Positions 17,801 to 23,111 of a stretch of DNA of 23,111 nt are shown here, one piece after another; within the stretch, counting starts at the first letter, position 1, and every line of letters begins with the position of its first letter. This DNA comes from Priapulus caudatus (lineage: Eukaryota; Priapulida; Priapulimorpha; Priapulimorphida; Priapulidae), in contig NW_014577276.1 in assembly GCF_000485595.1 (NCBI RefSeq), positions 179,621 through 202,731 of the forward strand, written 5' to 3'. The notes under the pieces were generated by a model, which was not told the DNA's origin, searched no databases, and worked only from the letters and a program-made list of their open reading frames with translations. The translations under genes were made by a program, and so were the position numbers.

Positions 17801-19499
17801 ATGTCAGCAGAAAGTACATTTCATGGTCCTTTCAATAAAGCCGTAAAATTAGGTCACCGCTGAAACAAAAAAGTTTTTCAATCGCTCCGTCAGACCATGT
17901 CCTCCAGAAAATGTCTAAAATCTGCCCTCTGCCCCATTGACCTTTGACCTGTGACCTCCAATTTTGGCACAGTGATGGCTTTTCCTACCATGATGCTATA
18001 CACCGACTATCACGAGCCTAGGTCGAGCCGTTTAGATTTGTGCCGCAAATCTGCATTTCCTTCCTATACCTTGAGTTAAGGAGGAAATGTTCCCCCTTCA
18101 TTTACACCTCTTGACCTTTGACCTTTGACCCCCAGCTTCAACATCCCAACTCGTTTTCGGATTAACCCCCCACGTCCCGAATATTGTGACCATACGTCGA
18201 GCGGTTAAGATTTGTGCCCAACTGTTGACGCACAGACGGACGAACGCACGGACGCACGGACAATCATGCGATTCTACAAGCTGCATCTGACTACGTCAGA
18301 TGAGCTAAAATGTACAAATATACTGGAGGACAAGGGGAACAAGGGCCTCTGGAGAAGGAATGGTGCGCTTGATATCCAGTGATGATCCAATGGCTATAAA
18401 GCCTCACTAGCTCGATCTTGGATACTCCGAATTTCAAAATAGGTTTCTAATGCCTTCTAAGAAAGAGCGAATTATTTATTTACCATAATTATTATTATTG
18501 GCATTTCATGTGTGTCACACTTCATTGCATCACCACTCCATTATATCACAGTGGATGTATAATGATACAATATCTCCACAGTATATATACCACTATATCT
18601 CTAATGTTTATATTCACGGTTCCATGCTTAGCTAAATACGTGCGTGGGGGCGCTACTCCTCTAGCCGAAGCCACTTGCCCCTGGGACTGAAACAGGGTTT
18701 CCCTCTTCACAGCCCGTATGGATGCAAGCCTGGGTAATCATCCCCCGTGGGGAGCCTGGCCGGTCAGACAATAAGGTCTAACCTCCCCGGTTAAATATAT
18801 ACACAACTGGTGTGTGACTGGTGTGGTGACTTGTGATAAAGTTCTCTGAAGGTGCTATATTCGTGGAACCCGAGACGACATCTCTAACATATACCGCCAA
18901 CCCCTAAACACTCTAATGTACGTTCAATGTCATCATCACTAACCAACCTAATAACAATATTTTTCATGCTACTGATAATTATTAACAGTAGTACTATTTC
19001 CATATTCTATTTTATGTGGTTATTAAGTGAATATGATGTGTAAATTAAAGTAGCCAGCAATTCTGTAAGTGCATTCTTAGAATGTACCCCTCTTTCCTAT
19101 TTCAATATAACTCTAATTTTCCAGTTACCCCAACCACACATCAGGAGTAGATTATCAGAATTCCATTGAACTACTCCTGATATATATATACACACATGTA
19201 GCTACAGAACATTCCTATTACACATCACGTTTCTCAATGTAATGACCTGTAACACGGCAACGAAAATACCACTGTAACAATTAACGACCTACGTCCAGCC
19301 TATTGCAGGTTTTCAACACTCTGACGGCATTGAGAACGATTTGATCGATGTCGCAGTTGCCTCCGACAATCGTAATACCGGCAACTTCAACGTTGGGGTG
19401 AGCCAACGCCATCATGATCGCATGTGTGTCGTCAACGCCGGGGTCTGCGTCGATGACGAACCTCTTGTGGCCGTGCGGCTTCTCTTCCTCACTGCACAT
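9900..19499 (-). CDS. Inosine-uridine preferring nucleoside hydrolase, six coding exons
   Basis: The enzyme cleaves the N-glycosidic bond of ribonucleosides (uridine, inosine) to base plus ribose. Coding segments on the minus strand are 19499-19293, 16034-15842, 12620-12504, 11778-11642, 10887-10692 and 10063-9900: 1014 nt, 337 residues plus TAG, the usual family length. The N-terminal DADPGVDD (residues 17-24) is the family's calcium- and ribose-binding motif. [38 protein letters not shown], the E181/N183 pair in [12 protein letters not shown] and LTRG-like YTRGQMV follow in the family order. All joins keep phase. Cys256 precedes metal-binding Asp257 where the Crithidia enzyme has its acid His. 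Exon 2 carries two compensating 1-bp shifts, probably sequencing errors, and its donor is multiplied in a 41-bp minisatellite. No signal peptide is seen in the chosen ATG form. Confidence 0.92.
10064..10691 (-). other. Nucleoside hydrolase intron 5
   Basis: This 628-bp intron has donor GTACGG (weak, but the only one that keeps the ELNG-KYTRG reading) and acceptor CCCCCAG. It contains a few TTATAG units (about 10120-10144). I see nothing else. Confidence 0.75.
10692..10887 (-). CDS. Nucleoside hydrolase exon 5 ([10 protein letters not shown])
   Basis: Acceptor CCGAGCAG and donor GTACGG frame 65 codons plus one base. They encode [20 protein letters not shown], then a Cys/Lys-rich linker and [17 protein letters not shown] ending VELN. 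The Asp in CDQTAM is the C-terminal metal ligand of the family. The exon is clearly richer in G and C than its surroundings, as expected for coding sequence. Confidence 0.92.
10888..11641 (-). other. Nucleoside hydrolase intron 4
   Basis: This 754-bp intron has donor GTGAGT and acceptor CCGAGCAG. It contains the TC/TA microsatellite at 11162-11520 and a CATGCATGCATGCAAG patch near 11023. Confidence 0.8.
11162..11520. repeat. Long TC-rich polypyrimidine tract followed by (TA)n
   Basis: About 320 bases are almost only C and T on the plus strand (TCTCTC, CCCTCC), then TATATA from 11484. Ser/Leu/Pro frames on plus and Glu/Arg/Gly frames on minus are by-products. On the hydrolase transcript this is a polypurine GAGAGA tract inside intron 4. 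Confidence 0.95.
11642..11778 (-). CDS. Nucleoside hydrolase exon 4 (GNITSAEFNF ... WEVT)
   Basis: Acceptor CCCAATGCAG and donor GTGAGT frame two bases of Gly plus 45 codons: [38 protein letters not shown] and RNMISW. Glu181 and Asn183 of the composite match the ribose-contacting Glu/Asn of the family. Confidence 0.92.
11808..11843. repeat. (CGCA)n/(CA)n microsatellite
   Basis: About five CGCA units are followed by a short CACACA run inside hydrolase intron 3, close to the exon 4 acceptor. Confidence 0.9.
11903..12177. mobile_element. 275-bp MITE with 50-bp perfect inverted repeats
   Basis: Bases 11903-11952 are the exact inverse of 12128-12177, beginning GCAGCACACTTCACC and running to ATTTTCGTGGTCG. 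The interior repeats parts of the arm (GCACACTTCACCA near 11983, GCAATTTTCGTGGT near 12013), so it may be a stack of fold-backs. It has no coding capacity. No target-site duplication is certain. Confidence 0.85.
12504..12620 (-). CDS. Nucleoside hydrolase exon 3 (GPLTN ... MGGNTEG)
   Basis: Acceptor ATGTTCCAG and donor GTATAG frame two bases, 38 codons and one base: [32 protein letters not shown] and MGGNTE plus part of Gly. GPLTN and MGGN are diagnostic blocks of the family. Confidence 0.93.
12621..15841 (-). other. Nucleoside hydrolase intron 2
   Basis: This 3.2-kb intron opens, in gene sense, with the 41-bp splice-donor minisatellite (down to about 13810). The remaining 1.2 kb to the exon 3 acceptor (12621-13809) is AT-rich and shows no exon or repeat that I recognise. 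Confidence 0.8.
13810..15543 (-). repeat. 41-bp minisatellite, type B units (about 40 copies)
   Basis: In gene sense each unit starts GTACGTGTGAGTATTACTG, continues with CGATGGTAGCAGTGG and ends TATCGAG. Every unit therefore carries two donor-like sites, CGAG-GTACGTG and CGT-GTGAGT. Units near 15180-15300 are nearly perfect 41-mers; elsewhere single-base insertions and deletions give lengths of about 38 to 46. Stops occur in one of three frames of each unit. Confidence 0.9.
15544..15889 (-). repeat. 41-bp minisatellite, type A units (7-8 copies including the exon end)
   Basis: In gene sense the unit starts GTACGTGCAAGCCTTACTG, continues with CGACTCTCGCAGTGG and ends TATCGAG. It differs from type B in only two short blocks. 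The last copy toward 15889 is the coding 3' end of hydrolase exon 2 itself ([12 protein letters not shown]), so this part of the array is a tandem copy of exon end plus splice donor. Type A units are open in all three frames on the gene strand. Confidence 0.88.
15842..16034 (-). CDS. Nucleoside hydrolase exon 2 (IPVYRGSA ... VQALLRL), two compensating indels
   Basis: Acceptor GATGTCTAG is followed by [18 protein letters not shown] and [12 protein letters not shown]. After that the good reading moves to another frame ([18 protein letters not shown]) and then back again to [11 protein letters not shown]. The first switch needs one extra C in the CCCC run near 15945; the second needs one C fewer in the GGGC/GCCC near 15871. 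Net change is zero, and the corrected exon joins exon 3 in phase. Both sites are homopolymers beside an error-prone array, so sequencing error is likelier than a real lesion. The donor is GTAACG as printed, GTACGT in the array consensus. Confidence 0.82.
16164..17372. mobile_element. Helitron-like non-autonomous element, copy 1
   Basis: It starts with ACGTGCCGCAGAGCGACAGC, as the other copies do (GTGCCGCGGAGCGACAGCGC at 17377 and 20207). It ends with hairpin CTGAC-TAC-GTCAG, ATGAG and CTAA at 17372. Its 3' half contains an internal tandem duplication of about 260 bp (about 16800-17070 and 17076-17335; shared TTGTGCCCAACTGTTGACGG). TGACCTTTGACC and CGCACGGACGGACG repeats are typical of it. The 5' half differs from copy 2. 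Confidence 0.55.
16443..16478 (+). other. G-rich tract, possible G-quadruplex
   Basis: Six runs of three or more G separated by one to four bases (GGGGGAGGGTGTAGGGGGAG and on). On the hydrolase transcript strand it is C-rich, so a quadruplex would form on the non-transcript DNA strand. Confidence 0.6.
17373..18308. mobile_element. Helitron-like non-autonomous element, copy 2
   Basis: It starts CAAGTGCCGCGGAGCGAC directly after the CTAA end of copy 1 and itself ends CTGACTACGTCAGATGAGCT plus AA at 18308. The first 340 bases match 20203-20785; bases 17735-18308 match the 3' part of copy 1. The head-to-tail contact without a spacer is unusual for most DNA transposons but is known for Helitrons. 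Confidence 0.55.
19142..19179. mobile_element. 38-bp hairpin element (CAGGAGTAG ends)
   Basis: CAGGAGTAG at 19142-19150 is inverted at 19171-19179 (CTACTCCTG). The ends resemble those of the 53-bp mini-element at 8798-8850. Only AT lies on both sides, so the target duplication is not clear. Confidence 0.45.
19293..19499 (-). CDS. Nucleoside hydrolase exon 1 (DADPGVDD)
   Basis: Sixty-nine codons run from ATG (19499-19497) to donor GTAGGT. They encode [60 protein letters not shown] and VLKTCNRLD. This ATG was chosen because it lies 16 residues before the DADPGVDD motif, as expected. The open frame reaches further upstream only through a TAA/TTG microsatellite into a SINE. An acceptor-like TTATTGTAG just before it (AG at 19509-19508) suggests a non-coding exon further upstream. 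Confidence 0.9.
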
Positions 19500-19509
19500 C
19501 GTGAAAGCT

Positions 19510-19550
19510 ACAATAATAAACAATAATAATAAACAATAATAATAATAAGC
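19510..19550. repeat. (AAT)n microsatellite
   Basis: Imperfect AATAATAAAC units lie between the hydrolase start region and the SINE. On the gene strand they form a T-rich stretch that could serve as the pyrimidine tract of an acceptor. Confidence 0.85.
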
Positions 19551-19552
19551 AG

Positions 19553-19796
19553 CGCTGCGATGGCTCAATTGGTAGAGTGCTCGCCTCGCACGTGGAAGGT
19601 CGTGGGTTGGGCTCCCGGCCGAGTCATACCAAAGACTCTCTGCTTAGTACTCTAGCAAAAAGAGATAGAGTGTGGAAACGGTGTCTAGAAGAGAGCCTTG
19701 CACGCGGCGGCACCTGCCAGTGAAAACTGTGAATCTCTTCGCTAGCCCACTAGGCCAGTAGCCCAGTGGGCACACGAAAATTATTATTATTATCGT
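19553..19796 (+). mobile_element. tRNA-derived SINE
   Basis: A tRNA-like head carries a pol III box A (TGGCTCAATTGGTAGAGTG, 19561-19579) and a box B (GGTTGGGCTCC, 19605-19615). A body of about 170 bases without tRNA similarity follows, ending in a 3' tail ATTATTATTATTAT. This is the structure of a tRNA-SINE. It is inserted beside the AAT microsatellite, opposite in strand to the hydrolase gene and about 55 bases upstream of its ATG. It is not a functional tRNA gene, because the 3' acceptor half is not complementary. Confidence 0.8.
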
Positions 19797-20202
19797 TAAA
19801 GCTGAGGTGCAGGATTGCCATGAGATATAGAAAGAGAGAGAATTGGATTGAAGGATTGAAGTGAGAGAAAGAAATATATGATAAATCACAACAACACAAA
19901 CATGGCTGGAATGAAAATGAAACCAAGCAGTAGTTAGTTATATGCTTGGTTATTTGCTGTACGCGTGTACGTAATACAAGACCAACAAACATGCATATAT
20001 GATCTTCTGCTCAGAAGGTTTACCTAGCTAGCCCTAGAAGAGATTATCTATCTATCTATTTATCTATCTACAGGATACGCGTAATTAATACAGACCAGTC
20101 CAGCCTCCTGGGCAGCACCTCTAATGGTTACAAGTTTTCAAGCCAAAACAGAATTAGACCAACGCCAAGCTTTCAATTTTACCCACCGGAAAACGTTTGA
20201 AA
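19797..20202. other. Non-coding stretch, no feature beyond a short (ATCT)n
   Basis: A (CTAT)n run lies at about 20047-20071. Nothing else is recognised. Confidence 0.7.
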
Positions 20203-20795
20203 CAAGTGCCGCGGAGCGACAGCGCTCATCTAACGTCTACTGCGGTGACTCTGTGGTGGAGTGGTGGGATTCTAGTAAACCCTGTTAGTACCAAATGTGT
20301 TCACATACACACCGAAACAGTGGAAGGCACAGGGATGGTATCAGGAACCTTCTCAAAAGAATGTTTGTTGGGGTCATTATGAAAGTTGCCACGAGATGGT
20401 GCATACGTTTAAGTGTCTTAAGATTAAAGATGGAAGCTCCCATCGTACGTAGTAGCAACAACTATTTACAAGACAGAATAGGTAAGCACTCATCCATTTA
20501 CCTACACAAGCCTACAGGCTGAAATAGAGAGCTGCCACCTGTACCTAATTAACGCAGGCAAAAACTACACAGTACCACCACCACATGCACTGGCAGTGGC
20601 CACTGCCAGTGGCATACGTTACATGTAACACACTGACAGTACAGAATGCCATAGAAATTATACGATTTAAAGAGCATAAACCTTCTTCAACCAAATTTAG
20701 CTATTGAAATTTCACTGTGATATTGTAGCCTCGTACATCCAGGCATGTATCGATTCTACTAGCAAACCCAGCAGTCAAATTCTTTCTATATATAT
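20203..20795. mobile_element. Helitron-like family 5' part, copy 3 (interrupted and truncated)
   Basis: Bases 20203-20377 and about 20616-20790 match 17373-17720 closely. The approximately 235 bases between are absent from copy 2 and include a 24-bp perfect palindrome (20588-20611). The match stops at the hAT-like MITE at 20796. The 3' hairpin and CTAA end are missing. Confidence 0.65.
20588..20611. repeat. 24-bp perfect palindrome
   Basis: The run is identical to its own reverse complement, with two copies of CACTGGCAGTGG facing each other. It lies at the right end of the segment present only in copy 3 of the Helitron-like family and may be the tip of a decayed insertion. Confidence 0.7.
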
Positions 20796-21016
20796 CAGGG
20801 TTTCTTCTGAGGGAACATTAGACAAAGGGGGTAATGGCCAGTTTGGGAAAAAAAGCGCATGATGGATTCAAATACAGGATGTATTGATATACTTACAAGT
20901 TACATGTATAGATACAGGATATACTTATCAGTAAATACAGGAACATTTTCACAACGGCGATATTAAATTTGACAACGGCGGTGCGCCACTGTGCCTCTTA
21001 TGTATAAGAAACCCTG
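20796..21016. mobile_element. hAT-like MITE, copy 2 (intact ends)
   Basis: It begins CAGGGTTTCTTCTGAG and ends ATAAGAAACCCTG, giving inverted termini CAGGGTTTCTT of 11 bp. It is a full-length sister of 1555-1770. It sits in a TATATATA stretch, so the target-site duplication cannot be measured. Confidence 0.8.
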
Positions 21017-22600
21017 TATATATATATTAGATACTTGGGAATTTAACACCTACCTGTTCTTGAGAATGTTCTCTTTATACGGCGGATACAGTTTCTTCCA
21101 GCAATAGATTGCCGTGATTGGCTAGCTGCAAATGTCCTAGCCACATAGGAGAATACCATCACTACATGTACATATCAGCTGGAGATTTGCTCTACTGAAA
21201 TGCAAAACAATACCTTCTCCATAACACACACACACACACTATATGAACTAATCGAGATAGGATTACTTGAGTTCAACAAGCCTTCCTCATTTCACCTTCC
21301 ATGTTGAGTAATCGAGTTGGAGATTTCATTATCAAGTTTGTCTCGACTTGCATGCATATCTGGCGAGGAACACTGCTAAATACCAGCATGAAAAATCTAA
21401 ATTCCTTTGGATGACACAAACATCGCATAATCGATAGCAAACAATTACAAAGGGATTAATTAACTTTGTGGATGGTTTCATATACTTTGCAAGTCACTCC
21501 GTGTAAGTGTAAGCCAATTTCGCATTTTTACTGTACATGCAATAGGTTGCCCACAAAGCAGCTGCAAACACCATGCAAACAGTTGGCACTTGTAAGAATA
21601 ACAACATAGGCAGCTAGCCATGCATTCATCAAAAGAGTAGTGTGTATTGACATTAGTTTCATAGCCTGGTCCATCAATCGACAATTTACATAGTGTGATA
21701 AAATTGTTCCAATCATATATACCGGCAAAGTATTTACATTGTGACTACTAGTACTATAGTACTAAGCTACTAGTCCTACCAGTAGCTCAACGAAACAGTC
21801 ATGTATTGATCGATAGACGTACCGGAACTGTATAAGCCTAATTTGAATTGTATTAAAGTGAAGTGAATTGAAGTGTATTAAAATATTGTATTATATTTAT
21901 ATTGGGAAACGATACATATATTATTAATTTATAATTAGCTTTAGGTAGGCATTGGGAAAACTTGTGCTTGTGTAGATATATTAATGTAACCCAACGAAAA
22001 TGTAACATGTGGCACACAAGCACAAGTAGCAAAGTAAAGAAAAAAATAAAGAAGAAAAAGAAAGGTAGAAGGGTAAGTAGTAGAAGTAGTGAAGTGGTTC
22101 AGGTAAAGTAGTGAAGAACGAAGTAGCGGGACGAAGGGGCTGCACCGGTAGAGCTAGAGCTACTCTTCACCTGTCCTCACGTAGATACCAGGCACATCGT
22201 CAGGCAGAGGCCCGGAAGCTCGGGCTTCAACATCATTTCCGAATTTTTTTTTTTAATTATGAAATTAAACAGTTGCAATGTACTTTTTACTGTTTCAAAT
22301 GTTAAAATTTCATTTTAAATCTCGCCAGCGTACACCATTTTCCATGTAGCATTTCAAAAATTTTCGTGGGAGGCCCGGCAGACCCCCACCAGGGAGAGGG
22401 GGACACCCCCTCACACGCTTTCCCCTTTTACGGCGCTTCACGCTGTCGTGGACTGGGGTTCAACATTAGTCAATCCTTGGCGACAGCCCTGGATACAACC
22501 CAGGGGGGGGCACATGCCTCGGAACTAGGTAGGGGGGTGCCTCTGCGACCTTGAAAACCTGACCCTGTCGCAAACCGCTTTGCGCCCTAAAATACACCCT
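21017..22600. other. Intergenic, no recognised gene
   Basis: AT-rich sequence with a (CA)n run (about 21224-21239), a GAAGTAGT/AGAAAAA purine patch (about 22020-22110) and a GC-rich block with runs of G or C (22365-22560) that may be part of an unrecognised repeat. Frames on both strands show no known domain. Confidence 0.6.
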
Positions 22601-22900
22601 GTCCCAATATACTGCACTAAAAAGTATACCCTGTTGCAATATTGCACATTTCGGTTATGTCCTGTCCAGTCAATATAGGCAGATATTGGTCCAATATCGG
22701 CCTGTTGATATTGGCCCAATATTGTTTTGCTAATATTGGGCCAATATTGGACCAATATCTGCCCATATTGGTCCAATATTGGCCTGGTGATAATTGGTCC
22801 AATATCAGCTTGATGGGTGTGTATCTAGATAACCGTGCCAATAATGATGCTCAGAAAATATACCCTGTGCCAATAATGATGTTTGGAAAATATACCCTGT
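22601..22900. repeat. CCAATATTGG-rich and TACCCTGT-rich degenerate tandem repeats
   Basis: Between about 22670 and 22808 the palindrome-like core CCAATATTGG/CCAATATCGG recurs roughly every 10-25 bases. On both sides TATACCCTGT recurs (22622, 22858, 22889), each followed by GCAAT, GCCAAT or similar. The Tyr-Trp/Gln-Tyr-Trp frames on the minus strand are the translation of this repeat, not a gene. Confidence 0.7.
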
Positions 22901-22991
22901 CCAGCGGCACGTCCCCAGTACCTTTAACAATCGGAGTGCCCCCCCCCCGGGGGGATACAATAATCAGTGCTCGAAATAAGAAAAAAAATGT

Positions 22992-23052
22992 GGTTGTCCT
23001 GCGGACAACCCAGGCATCAAATCGGGTTGTCCGCAACAATTTCTGGTTGTCC
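22992..23052. repeat. GGTTGTCC repeats with a hairpin
   Basis: GGTTGTCCTGCGGACAACC (22992-23010) is a stem-loop; GGTTGTCC recurs at 23025 and 23045. It resembles scrambled transposon ends but no element can be bounded before the window ends. Confidence 0.45.
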
Positions 23053-23111
23053 CCAAAAAATATCCCCAAATCTCCTATTTTCAATCACATAATAATATGG
23101 TCAGAAAACAC

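Larger units (their letters stand above)
16035..19292 (-). other. Nucleoside hydrolase intron 1
   Basis: This 3.26-kb intron has donor GTAGGT and acceptor TGTCTAG. It contains two related Helitron-like elements in tandem (16164-17372, 17373-18308), a G-rich tract and a small hairpin element (19142-19179). Bases 18309-19141 hold a moderately GC-rich block (about 18645-18790) and AT-rich sequence with no recognised gene. Confidence 0.8.

Noticed and set aside
19553-19625. tRNA gene
   Set aside because: Boxes A and B are present, but the acceptor stem halves do not pair, and the sequence continues into a SINE body with an ATT tail.
22525-22841. Minus-strand frames rich in Gln-Tyr-Trp and Ile-Gly-Pro-Ile
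   Set aside because: They are produced by the CCAATATTGG repeat in two frames; no independent evidence of coding.
22937-22952. C-run followed by G-run (CCCCCCCCCCGGGGGG)
   Set aside because: Noted as a perfect dyad, but homopolymer runs of this kind are prone to sequencing error and give no function.

Overview
This window looks like nuclear DNA of an invertebrate animal. It holds two intron-bearing genes with GT-AG introns of about 0.5 to 3.3 kb. One encodes a uridine-cytidine kinase very close to animal UCK1/UCK2. The other encodes an inosine-uridine type nucleoside hydrolase, a family known in many invertebrates and not in mammals. The rest is dense with short non-autonomous DNA transposons, a tRNA-derived SINE, microsatellites and a large minisatellite. 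I see no prokaryotic genes, rRNA, CRISPR or intact autonomous transposase. The species cannot be named from this sequence alone; a marine invertebrate is plausible.

Layout. Bases 1-620 are a polypurine repeat. The plus-strand UCK gene follows, with five coding exons (1192-1339, 2650-2746, 3243-3394, 5921-6018, 6815-6988). It lacks its first exon, which should carry most of the ATP-binding P-loop. Its introns hold a hAT-like MITE, a Helitron-like end and, in intron 3395-5920, four transposons nested inside one another. Bases 6989-9899 are intergenic and hold two small fold-back elements. The nucleoside hydrolase gene lies on the minus strand, tail to tail with UCK, in six coding exons (19499-19293, 16034-15842, 12620-12504, 11778-11642, 10887-10692, 10063-9900), about 337 codons. 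Its introns hold a long TC tract, a 275-bp palindromic element, two Helitron-like elements in tandem and a 2-kb 41-bp minisatellite. A SINE lies directly upstream of its start codon. Bases 19800-23111 contain more repeats and no gene I can recognise.

How the genes relate. Both enzymes act on uridine in pyrimidine salvage: the kinase traps it as UMP, the hydrolase splits it to uracil and ribose. They are convergent neighbours with opposing fates for one substrate. The kinase carries changes at several residues that are normally fixed in the active site (catalytic Asp to Glu, base-reading His to Asn, two lid Arg changed), so its activity or specificity may have shifted.

Most striking structure. 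The 41-bp minisatellite (about 13810-15889) is built from the 3' end of hydrolase exon 2 together with its 5' splice site. The intron therefore begins with dozens of tandem candidate splice donors. Many unit-length irregularities, and two compensating 1-bp shifts in the neighbouring exon, suggest residual long-read errors here.
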